DNA from: Drosophila miranda
Lineage: Eukaryota > Arthropoda > Insecta > Diptera > Drosophilidae
NCBI RefSeq assembly: GCF_003369915.1
Contig: NC_046675.1
Span: forward strand, 24,180,001 to 24,244,000
Reading direction: 5' to 3'
Length of the DNA stretch: 64,000 nt
The position numbers were made by a program, and so were the translations under genes. Below are positions 46,567 to 60,575 of the stretch, one piece after another; position 1 is the stretch's first letter, and every line of letters begins with the position of its first letter. The notes beneath the pieces are model-generated. The model ran no database searches, had not been told where the DNA came from, and saw only the letters and a list, made by a program, of their open reading frames with translations.

Positions 46567-47025
46567 ACCCGCCCACTGAGCGCATTTCACACGGATTTAT
46601 TACATTTGCATTTGCTTTTCCCGATTATGTGACATTTTGCCTCTGCAAAGTGTTAGAGTCATGATGGTGGGGTGTGAGCTTTTCAGCGAGGGGTTCGCTT
46701 TTCTCATTGTTTTCCACTAATTTGGGAATGGCGTGTGATGGAAAACACTTGTTCTCTACTCTTTGCTGCCTCCCGACCCTCACTTATCGATCATTAGCAG
46801 AGGGCTAAGCCTCAGCCCCCCGTCACTCGCCTCTGACTCCACCCTGTTTAATCGTGATTAATTATTTTGACGCATTATTTTGATTCGATATTTATCAAAG
46901 TCTCGCAAAATGCCGCTTAGCCTTTTATTATGTTTGCTTAACTGATTAATCTTTTAAGGGGGGATTCATGTACATAGTTGACTTTTATGAACGCCAACGC
47001 CTTATATAACCTTCTTGGCAAACAA

Positions 47026-47055
47026 ATATATATGTATATATATGTATATATAATA
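47026..47055. repeat. (TATG/TATA)n AT-rich repeat
   Basis: ATATATATGTAT pattern repeated twice. Confidence 0.8.
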
Positions 47056-48460
47056 TGTACATACATTCTCGTACTGTATTTATGTTAATTCTGTGCTAAT
47101 GTTAGGTATTAACTGAAGAAATATTTGAGCTTCCCGGTAGATTAGAAATTTGTATAGCTTTTAAGTAATTTATGAATTAAAAATGTTGGACCTTTATGTA
47201 TCCCATACACCCAATGACATTTCCTAAATTAAAGGAGTATACCTACTCCCGTGTTCCAGTGCCCAGCCCATCAAAAATACCTTAAAAGGTTAATTGTACA
47301 TACATTCAATAATGGCCATAGATATAATTTAATTAAATCGAACTCTACCGCACCGCATCGCATCGCATCGACCAGAACCCAACCCAAATCGAACGAAAAG
47401 CCAAACTGAATAAAGCCCACACGGAGCGCCGCGATCGAAGAGGGAACAAGTTTCCCATGGATAGAAATTAATAAAATTTGCAATTTACAATTTGGAAGCG
47501 ACTTATATATCAGTGGGAAAACATGGCGCGATGTGCGCAGAAAACATGTTCAACAGTTAATAAAACAAATAATTGCATCGTGTGTGCAATAAAAAGAAGG
47601 TTAAACGTGGCCCAGGCCAAAGCCATAGAAAGCTCCACAGCTCCAGAGAAAGAGAAAGGGAGATGTGAGTGAGAGGGACAGAGCAGGGGAGAGTGGGATA
47701 GACACAGAGACGACAACTAATCATCAGTGGAAGGAGCAAGACCTAGACGAAGCGAAGACGTCGCGCCAATTGGAATTGCAAATCTGCCATGTGTATGAGA
47801 AAGAGAAGAAGATTGTAAGGTTGTAAAGGGAGAGAGAGATAGAGGAGCTTCTTCGAGAATGTGGCAGAACAGGAGCGGTCTTAGTTGGTTAAGGCGAAAG
47901 AATTAAACTACAATATAATATGACTAGAGTAATTACAAGGAAAGGTTTTTCTATACAGCATATGATATTTTTTAAAGAGTATAAATTTGATATAGTAGTT
48001 TCTCATATATCATTTTGAAGTGTAGGTAAAAGTACCAAAGTATTCCAACATCATTCCCTTAAAACCAATCGCAAGATCCCCCTCCACATCCTTTATAGCG
48101 CTCCTGTCAGATAACATACTCACTTGTACATACATTGGCCACGTCTAAGACAAAATGGTGGAGTCATGGACGATGACGATGTGGATGTGGATGGGAATGA
48201 CGACGACGACGACTAAGACCACGACGACGGGGACGCGGCTGATGATGAGAAGGAGTAGGACACACAGGTTCATTCTCCCATAAATACGCTCAGCGGGTGT
48301 TAAATATTTTGTACGACTTCTGCAAGTCCTCAACTTCGGTCGGACTCTGCAAAAAGACTCTCTGTCCAGGGCCCAGACATGGCTCTCTGCTATCTCTTAA
48401 ACAAACGCACAACTTTTGGCCCAAACGCCTTTGTTCATCAATTAAGCTGTCTGTCCACTG

Positions 48461-48498
48461 TCCTGCTCCTGCTCCTGCTCCTGCTCCTACTCCTGCTG
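48461..48498. repeat. (CCTGCT)n microsatellite
   Basis: About six hexamers. Confidence 0.85.
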
Positions 48499-51179
48499 CC
48501 GCTGTCTGCACACACACGAAAGAGACAGAGCTATATGGCAGAAGGGAGACAGAGATATATGGGGTACGAGTGAGCATGGGGTACGGGGGGTGGGGGCCGT
48601 TGGAGACACATGCTATGGCTTGTAAATTGTGCGTCGGTCAGAAATTGAAATATGGCGTCGCAACGCAGGCAAATTGAAATCAATGAAAATGCTGTATTCC
48701 TCTGACTAAAGTGTGGGGAGTGGTTTCAGAGGGGGAGTAGGAGTAGGAATGAAAAGGAAAATTCAGCTTTCTTAAAGGGAATTTCTAGGATACAACATTC
48801 CGTAGAGGGCTTTCCATTAAAGCAATGGCTGACAGACTGGACCAGCAATAAGCCACTCTGTATGTGATCTCTTATTCAGGCTCTGCAATTTGATCATCAA
48901 TTAGATCGTATATTTACCCATTAAGGTATCCATTCTTCTAACCCAAAGAAAACTCATCTTTAATAATTACGACATCCACCACTTTAATGGAATACTCTAA
49001 TCTCGTAGACATTTATGACCAGGATATATCCGATTACCTTCCTATTTGGTAAGCCACCGAGCTGATCTGAGCAATTCGGTGGCTTCCCTCTACTGTGGCG
49101 CCTCAAACTGATGAAATCCCATAGCTATCCATACCTATCGAGTAGCTGCCTCTGCATCTACCATGATCGCTGCTCCTCGAACTGTTTATAGATATATTTT
49201 AAATGCCGATAAAAGCGCATGTACGACAAGCAACTAAACAAGAGACAGAACATGCCATCATTACCACCAACCGATCCAAACGGACAGCGCCGAACTTAGG
49301 TGAGCTGCAGAGCCGATGCTGCGCCATGTTTGATGATTAAATCTCGAAAATGTTAATGATGCCGAAAGAGGCAGCCGTAAACGAAGCCCAGAAGAAGGGG
49401 CTCCAATCGAATCGGCCGGGCGACAGATGGAACCAAAACTCAGACATGGAAATTAGCTGACGATTGGAGCAGGCTCGGACTGAGAGGAAGGGGCACAAGA
49501 CGAAGACTGCTTCCATATCGATCGTTAAATGAACGCCAAGGATCCCCATCGCCATTCGGGATCGATATCGGGATCGGTTTTCATTTGACGCGCTCCGCTC
49601 TGGCGGCATTTTCATATTGATTAACCAGACTGAGCCCTCGTTCCCTGCCCTGCCCCTCCATCCAGAACGATCAAAATACCTATTAGCAATTAAAAGACAG
49701 ACAAAAAATACAGAAATCTTATGACAAGTCGAGAAAGTCGTATCTAGGTACCGTTGCAGCTCTCGAAGATCGTTCGATCCGTCCTTCGCCGGTCGCCTCT
49801 GTGCATATATGAAGTTGGAAATTATGGGACATTAATTGACTGTAGGTTAACAACCAACACAGACACAAAAAAAAAGAAGAAAGACTGAGAAACTGAACAG
49901 AAAATTATGAAAAATATTATTGCATTGTCTGGGGCCGAGAGGTGCAAAGGGGTCTGTCTTTATGGGCTTCTCTCGGTCTTCCCCTTTTTGGGTTCTTTTA
50001 TGTAACTGGTTTTATGTAACTTGTCTTCTTAAGCCCTTTGTCATTGGAGGGGACTCTCAGTCTGTGCAGCCATTGTGTCGTATATATTGATTATGGTGTT
50101 TATAACTATGGCTTTTTGTCGAGGCTTAAGAGCTTTCGAGGGGGAGTTAGCATTATGGAAGAACATTTGATTAAATCCTCTATTTGCAATGCTCCCAAAA
50201 CCTCTTTGAGATCGATAAGGAGTGCTCCCTGGATTTTAATATCTTAATTTTGCTAACTAAGCAAATCTTTGAAACTCCTGGGACTATCGTTGATTCTGTT
50301 CTGCTCTACCCAAAAAAAACCCCATATCCAAAACACATCGTCCGTTGTTGTCAAGTTTTGTGAAGATTAATTGAACAATCAATTTTAAATTTTATAGGTT
50401 TTCAACTTTTCATTTCTCTTACACGATTTTCTGTGTCTCTCAGTCTCTGTCTCAGCCTCCGTTGTAGTTGTTGTTGGGTTATAAATTTGTTTTCTTTGTA
50501 GCATTGGAATCGACCCTCAGTTCTGTCTCTGTTCTCTCCGTCCGAACCACTCCAGTCCACTCGCGACCAATTTAAAATTATGAAATAGTAGCATTAATGA
50601 AAGATAAACTTTGTGTGGATTTTGGCGCATTGGTTTTCGGATAAAGAGTCAATAAAGGGAGTATGAAATGGAGGGATATGTGATCGTATGGAATGAACAA
50701 GTGAGGTATTCGACATCCATCCGACTCTGCAAATAGGAAAAAGGAAAGATATATACTTAAGATTAAAATGTTCTTCTAGAATATATGTATTCCATCCATA
50801 AAAACCCCTTCCTCTCTTTTAATGGCTGTGCAAATATTTTGATGTCTAACCATTAAACACAACCATAAATTGAGCCACAAAAAAATCAATTACTTTCATC
50901 GCGAACATTAAACAGGAACACTTAACGACAGCGGAAATTTGCAAAAGTTTGTCGGCAATTTTCTATAATTTATATAACTTTTTATAGCTCAGAAATTGCC
51001 TCTAATTGAGAGCAGGATTCGGCTAGAGTGCAATTATTATAATCTTCCTCTTAAGCATCGGATGCATAAACATTTTTATATCTATCGCGTCGAGTGGCGC
51101 CATTTTAACGAAACTTTAATGAAATTATAAATTCGATCGAACGTTTGACTGACTTTTATTGGATCTCCAATATTGCTCT

Positions 51180-51215
51180 GGGTTCGGGTTGGGTTTGGGT
51201 TTGGGTTTGGGTTTG
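51180..51215. repeat. (GGGTTT)n microsatellite
   Basis: About six hexamers with an imperfect start. G-runs could form a quadruplex on the plus strand. Confidence 0.85.
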
Positions 51216-54200
51216 TCTACCTCCAATGGCGGGCAGACTGTGACAATGGCAACACCTACGGTTTTTTTAGTGCATCTCCCTTATGAGTTTTCCTTGCTCT
51301 GCCTTTTCTACATTTTCTTTTCCCATTTAATTTATGTGCATTTTAAACGTTTTCCCTCTGTCTCTATGGCGCATGCGCTTCGGTTCTGGATCGAACAATA
51401 GTCTCCATCCACTTTGAATATAAGCAAACAAGATTTTTATAGTTTACACACATCAAAAATCTTAATGGGTTAGTTGACGTCGGCCTATAGAGGGTCTCGG
51501 AGAAGGCGTGACAGATCTTGTTTGATTGTAAACTTGGGATTGCATTTCTCGAATCATCAAAGGCGGAATCTAAAGTTGATGAAATAAAACTGGAGATACT
51601 CATCGGGATGGTAAGGAAAAAGGATTTCATGGCTCCATAAGAGTTTGATCGTTTCTTGTTCAATTCACCAATACACCAATCATAGATATTTCGGTCTTTC
51701 CTTAAGATTCTGGCTTTTTGGGGGTAACATTTCATCACAAACTTTCTTTATCTTTCACTTTATTCAGACTCACTTTTGATATCGCATTTCTCCAGCCCTG
51801 ACACAGAAATTCCGGCAAAAGAGTTTCATTTTCTGCTGAACCTTTCAATTTGCCATGAAAAATAGAAAACAATCTTTCTTTTCCTCCCGTAACTCTGGGA
51901 TGATTGCTGAATTGCTATGCAAATTTCTCTTTGGCCCGAAATGAACAAACAAAACAACGAAAACTTTTACATTTCAATTTTCCACACTGTCACCCCAGAG
52001 CAGAGCAGAGCGTCTAATGCCCCAACTAATTAATGAAAGTAAATTAATTTATACGTAAATTGTTTTGTTTCGAAACTCGGGCTCCCTCTCCCTCTCCGCG
52101 ACCAAGCCGATTCGGTTTCAGGGTAAGGGTTTTATCAATGACTTTTGTGCGACGCTCTTTGAATGCCTAATGAGAGAGTTGGGAGCAGTATTCAGAGTTT
52201 TCTGGGTTGACCCGTCTCGGGCCTTAACTTAATTCGCTGTGTAATTGTTGATTTGGTTTCGTTGGGTTCCTTAGTGGAACGTGGGAGATTTTCCCGCTTA
52301 TCGAACACTTCATTGGGGGAGTGCATATATAGGGATCTATGGGGTATAAATGGGGTATACATAGGGGGAGGACTGGCTAAGACTATTAAGTGGGGTCATC
52401 ACTATCTGGCATGCTTTTGATTAGCTAGCAATACGATATATCAGACAAGTGGCCAGCCCTGGAAGTTGGTAGTTGGCGGTCAAGCAACCAAAATATCGCA
52501 CAAGTTGGCAGCACAAAACTCCACCGCATGTACGCCTCCCTCTAATCTAAGCTTTGGTTTTGTTCGCCTGGACATTAAACAAATGATGTTCAATTATGTT
52601 TTTGGACAACCACAGAAATCCACTTAACTTAGTTTGTGGCCAAAACTCAAACTCTGGCCACTGCAATGAAAGCTCATTAAGTCATGTTGAGAGTCCTCGA
52701 TGCTGTCTGGCAGAGGGGGACTGTCTATAATAGCTGCAGGGGAGGACAGGACAGGACATACCCGACCAGAAACCAGGAACCATGAACCAGGAACAGGACC
52801 AAGAACAAGAGCATAAAGCAATTATTTGCATAGCCCCCAAAGTGCAGACAAAGAGCGCAAATTGCAGCCACGCAAAACAATGCACCAGAGAGAGATAGAG
52901 AGAGAGAGCTAGAAAGGGACGGAGAGTAGAGCATAATGAGCATTCACCTGACCCATGCCCACTGTTCCACTGCTCCGACGATGGTACGCTGCCATTCACT
53001 CGAAGCATTGTCATCGTCCCACTCGTTTGCGCATTCATTTATTCAATTGTGGCCACTTGTTAGGACAAAAGCCTTTCTAGGACACACACAATGCCCAGCA
53101 AATTTCTCTCCATCTCCACCTACCACTCCAACTGAAGCCTGCGACTCTCCTTTGAGCGGACATTAACTTGTTTGTTTGCCGCTGATTGTCGTCATCATCC
53201 TTATCATCATCAGCATCTGCGTTGTCTTCGCTGGCTGATTTGTACCACACAAAACGTGGGGCCGGTGGGGGAGGGATCTCCTGAACGGACTGGCGCTGTC
53301 AGCCGCATTGAAATTGAAGTTGTTGCTGGAAGGAACAACGTCTCGTGTCTTGTGCCGCTGACATTTCGCCTTTTGTGATCCAGATCCCCACTGAATGTTA
53401 TGATTCCTCTAACTTGTCGCCATGATTGCACATAATTGGGTCACATGCTTGTCACAAAAATATACGAGTACATACCATATACTCATTTCTTGTCTTTGCA
53501 ATGTAAAAGATTTTTCATTAAAATTGTCAGCTTTTCTTTTCTCTTTATTTTTTTTTTGGCCCCTGTCAGTTCAGGCTGCTGCTGTTCTCGCATCTCACAT
53601 CTCGCTCACTCTCTGCCAGGGTTTCCTTAAATTGCTTTCTTGTGTGGCAGCAAAAAAGGACTTTTTGTAAAGCTTTTTTTCACTTTGTTCATTTTGTGGT
53701 ACTCTCTCTGAATGGAAAATTTAAAGAATTGAATGGAAAAAATTAAAAACGATGAAACTGTGTACTATTAAACGAGGTCCTGATTCACTTTTCGATTGTT
53801 ATAGAGTGAAACATACTTCACAGAACTTTATAGGTAAGTAATTTCAGAGTTATGTATGGAGACTTTTACCCCCAAAGAGCATTCCGCATTCGACTTGTTC
53901 TTTCTTCGTTCATATTTTCTTTGCCATTTCATGCTTTTGATTGCGTACACAATTTTTTGCCGATTTTTATTATGTGCCTCGTCGTTTATTTTGCAGTGCA
54001 TAATTTATGCCTTACTCCCTCTTTTTCTCGCTCTCTCACTCCCTCTCTCTACCGGCGCGCCGTTTATCTCTGTTGCCTTTTCTCTTCTGGCGTCGCCATT
54101 TTTTGCGCTTCCTGAGCCGGATTCTGCCCCTGTTCCTGGTCCCCAAGCCCACTGTTGGTTCGGTTCGGCTCTGGCTACTGGAGTGTCCCCTGTCCGGTGC

Positions 54201-56167
54201 TGCTGCTGCTGCTGCTACTTGTCCTGGTCAGAGGACCGTTGTCGCTTGCCCGCTTTTGAACTGCTGGCGGAAATGTATTTACACCAAAACGTTCGTAAAA
54301 TGGCGGGCATAAAATAAAGTTTTAACGGATGTTTACGCAATGCGCATGAATTGTCCAATAATGACAAGAGACAAGATGGCAAACGATTGGTCGGTATCCC
54401 AGAATAAGAATAAACTCTATGGCCATAAGGACGGGGGACCTATTGAAATTTTAATGGCCTCAGCCAGTGGCTGTGACGTCTTCAATGGCTTGGAAATGAA
54501 AGGAAAGGAAAACGGGGAAGAGAAAACTTTAAGAAGGCCGTATATAACAGGACTACTATGGGAAGACCTAAGACCAATCAGCTGGATTATCTCTTGACTA
54601 CTAGGCCTCATTAATTCAAATGCATATTTTAGTGATATTTGGGAAATGATTAATAATTATTCTTTCTATAAGCTCCCTTACAACCTTTGCCCTGCTCTTA
54701 TACTCGTCTGTTTAGTAACTTCTCGGATTACCTTTAAACCTTGACCCTTCTCTGCGCTTCTCAATATTTCTACTTTAATGCGAAACCGCAATCGCAACTT
54801 TGGTAATTTGATCCAAGTTTCCCAACCTGCAACCCGCATCAGCCCTAAAGCTGGAGGGTTAATCGAGGACATGTTGGCAATGACAGCATAATTATGGACT
54901 CGCCAGACAAAGGAAAATGGGCAACGCCCACATAGTTATGACATTGACAGGACAACCTATCTGTCCAACGCGAACTCCCCTTCGCCCACTCTGCATTCAA
55001 AATATTCTATATATGTATTTATTTAAACGAGGGTTGCAAAAAGAAAATCTCCGCCAGCTAATCATGTCGAGATGTCGTTGCCAATCTTTCTCCGGCGACC
55101 CTTGAGCGAGAAGAAACTTCACGCACCATAAATTTTTCATTCGTTGTCATTAAATCATTTCGTAAGGTCCCCGAAAAGTGTACAGACCCCCAGAAGAAAA
55201 AAAAAAGGAAAAGAAATTGAGGAAGCCGAAAGGAGCCAAGGATAATGACAAGCAACATGCTGCAAATGTCAGGGCAGACAGGAAAACGGAAACGTATTGG
55301 CGCAGTGGAGTTCGCTGTGAATGCCAGAAGGAAAGGAGGCCGGAGCAGGAGCAGAAACAGTACCAGGCGAAGCCGTGAAGATAATTTGGGAAGTAAGTGG
55401 ATAAGTTTTGTTCCTCACACGCGGTACTTGAATATTATCCATGAAACTATGGCGGGAACTCTTTATCCTATATTATTTCTGATAATAATTGGAACTGAAT
55501 CTACTAATGAACCTATAAAGAATACTTTCATAAATGGAATATAGCAGATGTTTAGTCACAGAACAGTCGGTAAAGGATGGATATCTGTAGTTAAATAGGG
55601 TTTCATTATGGCTTGATTAATACTAAATAAACCTTTATCTTAAGAACTATTTAGAAAGAAGAAATCTTTCACAGCAATCTACAAGATGTCTTCCATTCGA
55701 GCACTTCCCATATAATAAATTTCGTTCAAGCATTTTTTTGGCTACCAATTCTATGGAGACTGCGGAAACGGATGCGGGTGCGGACAACTTTAAGAAGTCT
55801 GCCAAGAATAATATCATACACACATACATTTAGGAACATAAGGAACAGGGAAATTTGAAAAATGCGACAAGTATCCATGAAAATCATAAATTATGCAAAA
55901 TACTTGAATATTTGATTAAAATTCATTTACTGCCAAAGAGAGCGACAGAGAATGAGAGAAATGATAAATGCCAGACAAGAAAATCAAAGCAAATCACTTG
56001 CAGTCGCCGAAAAACGGTACGAAAAATGTTTAATAATGGAAATCCCCAAAGCACGCCCAGAACTCAAATGCAGGACTACCGTACACGTGTCCGGAGTTGT
56101 CCTTGCACACGCCACACTTCATAAATTTTCCTTCGGAGAGGAGGGAAACCCAAAAGCGAAGGAACCT

Positions 56168-56189
56168 TTACAGTTACAGTTACAGTTAT
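56168..56189. repeat. (TTACAG)n microsatellite
   Basis: Three to four hexamers. Confidence 0.85.
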
Positions 56190-56472
56190 GATTGCCCGAA
56201 AGTCAACTGGGGGACGAGGCGACGTCGGATGTCCGCCCATCCGCCCATCCACCCATCATCATCATCCGGAAGCTAAGCCTCGCAAAAAGAAAACCGCAGC
56301 AAAGTAAACACCCGAAGGAGGAATCGTACTCGCACTCGTACTTCCCCTCCGAAGGATGAAAGCCTCTAACACACAAACAAACAGAGGGCGCATTCCAGCT
56401 ACCCTTCGAACCGAAGCGACTCTGAGTATAGACGCATAGACACATTCTGGCCCATTGGCCGGGTGAGGCAAG

Positions 56473-56522
56473 GGCAACGGCAACGGCAACGGCATCGGCA
56501 ACGGCAACGGCAACGGCAACGG
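56473..56522. repeat. (GGCAAC)n microsatellite
   Basis: Eight hexamers with one GGCATC variant. Confidence 0.9.
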
Positions 56523-56772
56523 ATCCTGTGCCGCAATCAAATCATCTGCCAAGTTTATGATTTATTTAACTTTTTTAATTGACTTTTTCCGAGAAAGAGA
56601 CAGCAAGAGAGAGCGGCGGCCGCGTAGCGTCCTCCCCTCGGATGGTGGCTAAGGACTGCGTGTGAAAGGATAATGGTGGGTCTTCAAATAAGGAAACTTC
56701 ACTTGCAGTCTGTTGTTGTAGCTGTTGTTGCTGGTGGTGTTGATGTTCCTTGTAGTAAATGCGTCATATGAA

Positions 56773-56812
56773 AGGATACGGATACGGATGCGGATGAGGA
56801 TGAGGATGCGGA
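56773..56812. repeat. (GGATAC/GGATGC/GGATGA)n imperfect hexamer repeat
   Basis: Six to seven imperfect hexamers. Confidence 0.8.
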
Positions 56813-58113
56813 GGTGTACGTGTGCGCATGGGAGGGGGTTTGTTGCAAATCCGGTTTAGTCTATTTATTTAAAGGCCTATTTTTATGCTCATCCGGCTGC
56901 CGTTCACTTTTTAACAACTTAAATGGAGGATATATCAAATAAAAATCTGAATCTGTTGATTTATGCAACGGTAATTGCTGGTTGAAACAGTGGAAGTGAA
57001 ACAAGAGTACAGTCCTCAACAGATTTTTGAGGAGAATTTAGGGGTTATTCAGTAAATGGAAGGGGGTTGATAAAGGAAGTATCTTTACCTCAGATCCTAA
57101 GCAAAGGGAAATAATAAAGCTATCTAAACTCATTAATTAATGACAAGCGATTTCTTGGAACATTCCCATTCCACTTACGTAATCTAAAACAATTCTTATA
57201 GCCTCTCCATATCATTTATCGCCCTAAAATTCCTCAGTCCACACATGTGAACAAATTCCTCACATTACTACCCTTCGTTTCGTAAGGACCTACATCCTAC
57301 ACACACTCAGCATGACTCAACCCCATTCCCATCGGTCACCGTGAAACCAAACTAATTTGACAGCCAACTAGCGCCGGACCCACCGTACGAGTATGGCCAA
57401 AGATGGACATGAATACAAAGAAAAAATTGGAATCCTAAGGCCCCAAGCCCACTTGTCAGTCTCCCGCCCGCTGTCGGAGTTAAACTTTCAATTTCTTCAA
57501 AATCAAACACACAAAAACGCACCCAAAAAAGTATCCCACAATCAGACTGGCAAAAATATAATTTATGAGCCAACCGAAAAAAAAGAGAAGCAGAACTCTC
57601 AGCATTTGATGTATACATTTTGAGCTTTGTGGAGACACAAAAATGATTTTGATGGACACTTAACAAAACGACACCAGATTCGGCTCAAACGAAACCTGGT
57701 CCCCTGGCTCTCGGTCGCTCTGGTCCTGCTCCAGAGTCATTTCAGGTGAGGAATAAAGCCAAGTGAAACCCAAGATCTGTTCTTCTTCGAGTTGCAAAAA
57801 AAGGGGAGAAAAACGGAGAGAAATACGACATATTTCATATTTTATTTATTATTTAGAAAGGGTACGCTGCATAAATCAAAAACGAAATGAGTACGACATA
57901 ACAACACCAAAAAGCTGAGACTGAGACTCGGACTCAGACCCAGATGGAGGTGGCTATGGGGATAGGGTTCGGAGACGGAGGAGAGACCGAGTCGGAGGCG
58001 CAATCGCAGTCATCGATGTTGTCCAATGCAGCCGTGGCCAGCCACCACCATCCAAGCAAACAACCGTCGAACCAACCAACCAGCATATGAAATAAAATCA
58101 AAATAAAAGCACC

Positions 58114-58166
58114 CAAACTCAAACTCAAACTCAGACCAAACTCAAAACTCAAACTGAAACTGAAAC
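58114..58166. repeat. (CTCAAA/CTGAAA)n imperfect hexamer repeat
   Basis: About eight imperfect hexamers. Confidence 0.8.
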
Positions 58167-59179
58167 GCGAAAAAAGTTCCCACATGTTCACAATTTTGTA
58201 CACATTACGAGTACGTTTATGGGCAGCGGGCGAAGCGGTTCGAAGGAGTAAAAATACGAAAACAATCAACGAAAAACCCACAGATCTGCGAGTAAAGCAT
58301 AAAATATCATTCATTCAACATAATGCAATGGGGGGCGGCTGCTTGGCTCAGGAGTAGTGGAAATCTCATCTTCTGTCTTCTTTTGTTTGCTAATTGTTGG
58401 CACTGAGAATAGATTGAAATGAGTTGAGGTGGAAGATACTACAAGCTTTCACTGTCCATCTCCCTGAGACTACATAGAAGAATCAACTTCAATTGACAAT
58501 TGATCGAAGTAATCACGTAAATTATTTGTAAGCCCGCAAAATCAATCTATTATCAAAAATGCCAATCATATTTCAATTAACAACTTTCGATAATTTATCG
58601 ATTTTTGATCGATTCATACTAGAAATATATACCTATGTAGCTAATACATTTTGGAAATCTATAAGGTATTTATTTATCAGAGCATTCCCTGTCCCCATAA
58701 CCGATTACCTGATCATTTCTCGCAGTGCATTGCAGTGACATGAAGGAGGGAACCAAAACAACAGCAGCAACAACCATACAGAAAACAGTCAAATGTTGTA
58801 TGTTTGGTATTTTTGCGTCACGCGTTGTTCCACCTTGTCGATGGGGAAGGGGGGACAGCGGCAGAGAGTGAATCGATTCGAGGATTGCGCCTGCGCACAC
58901 GCCTGAATGCGAAATACTGTAGAGGCTATACCAGAGAGCGGGTTGGAGTCCAGGCGGGGGATGCCATATCAGTGAAATGATCGCAATCTCAACACAAAAT
59001 TTGTGTTTGGCGCAGACATTTTTTTACTGTGTGAGCGAGCTCTGGAGGTGAGGTGCAGGAGGAGGACGGGAACGGGGACCTGCGAAGATAACCGAAAGAT
59101 GATGAAGATGAAGCAGCAGCAAATCTGCAAAAAGCCAGGGAATGTGTGTGACCCCCCCGCGCACTGCTCTACAGCCTGT

Positions 59180-59228
59180 CTGCGACTGCGACTGCGACTG
59201 GGACCGGGTCCTGGTCCTGGTCTGGGCC
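59180..59228. repeat. (TGCGAC)n then (GGTCCT)n hexamer repeats
   Basis: Two adjacent hexamer blocks of three to four units. Confidence 0.8.
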
Positions 59229-59717
59229 TGAGGTCCAGGGTCCGGGGTCCTCCAGCCACGTCGTGTTGTCATAATGAATGGTGCAGCTTAAGTCATTTCA
59301 TTTTGGAGCTGGTCTTGAGGTTGCTGCTGCCTTTTTTATAGTGCTGCTGGCGCCATGAAATATTAAATTACGAGCTGCTGTTTGTGGTCACCCCTGGCCT
59401 GCCTCTCCCTCCATACGACCCTGTCTCTCATTAGAGAATAAGAGAGGGAGATACATTCCACATACGCCGTGTGTTCGCGAGGTCTTCGTTTGCGAATGAA
59501 ATTAATAACTAAAACGTTGCAGAACCATAAAAAGGCCCTCCAATCGACCAAATTGAAATTCCCAACTTGCTGAATTAATAAGTTAATTTCTGCAAACGCC
59601 CCTCCACGTCCAATCCATCTGCACATATTGAAATGTTTTGCATAATTACAGGGAGATCTCCAGTCGCCCAGCATTTTATGTTGCCCCATTTATGACTTTG
59701 GCTAATTTACCAAGGGG

Positions 59718-59742
59718 GTACGGTATGGTATGGTATGGTATG
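59718..59742. repeat. (GGTAT)n microsatellite
   Basis: About five pentamers. Confidence 0.85.
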
Positions 59743-60539
59743 CTTTGTATGTGTGGGGAGGGGGGACTTTTATGAAGCGGCCTGCCATTAAAAAGGTTAA
59801 AGTTGAGGCTCAGCCACGTAATGACTATTTTTGGGGCGACTCGGAGGGATTGCGCTTACACTTTCAGCTCATGTTAATTTCTCGGACATTTATGGCAATT
59901 GCCTGACACATGTTTGCGGCAATCTTTATGGGGGTTAATGGGTTGAAGAGCTTGCAGCAAGTACTTAGGAGGAATGTGGAAAGGATTACTTGGGTGCCGG
60001 GTGCCAGTCGTTCAAGGGATAGATACGGGATAGGAAATGACTTGATTTGTACTCTTTACGTGTAGTAAAAGCTCTTTTGGAGGGAAATTAAAGAAGGGAG
60101 ATCTTTACTAGCTCTGCTCATTTATCACTTATCTCCAACTATCTCTCTACCATTAGCAGAAATGATGGGATTCTTTTCGTCTTTTGAGAAAGGCCTTCTA
60201 TACCTTTCACTGGCACTGCAATGGCAATAATTATGGAAAGATCTTTGACTCATATGGCCAATACGTTTGGCCGAAATCAAATAACGATAAAAAATCACAC
60301 GAATATTAATTCGAAGAATTGCAAAGACCTTCAGCCAAAAAGGCAACTCCAGTGCCAAAGCCAAAGGCAAAACCCAATGGCAGAGCAAAAGCCAAACTGT
60401 TTATGAAATTTATAGTTGCGGTCTAGGAAGAGAGACTGAGACCGCAATCGAGTCCCAGTTCCAGGTTCTCCCGTACCCCCAATCGCCATTCCACAGCTGG
60501 TCGTGTGAGAATGTCTGGGGCACATGTGCCTTAGTTCTC

Positions 60540-60575
60540 GGTCCTCTATCCTCTATCCTCTGTCCTCTGTTCTCG
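60540..60575. repeat. (TCCTCTA/TCCTCTG)n heptamer repeat
   Basis: About four heptamers. Confidence 0.8.

Larger units (their letters stand above)
45181..50000. other. right flank, part 1: no supported gene
   Basis: Apart from the exon-like sequence at 45551-45596 and microsatellites, I see nothing coding. AT-rich near 46900-47300. A minus-strand 92-codon ORF at 49337-49615 has coding-like third positions but no recognisable family. Confidence 0.6.
50001..57000. other. right flank, part 2: no supported gene
   Basis: Long stretches of intron- or intergenic-type sequence with pyrimidine-rich tracts that open chance ORFs (for example 53856-54317 plus), and simple repeats at 51180-51215, 56168-56189, 56473-56522 and 56773-56812. 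Confidence 0.6.

Noticed and set aside
51364..51738. 124-codon minus-strand ORF
   Set aside because: No codon bias or known motif. AT-rich flank without promoter or splice evidence.
53856..54317. 153-codon plus-strand ORF with hydrophobic segments
   Set aside because: Hydrophobicity comes from a CT-rich tract, and a poly-Cys run from a GCTGCT repeat. It looks like simple sequence, not a membrane protein.
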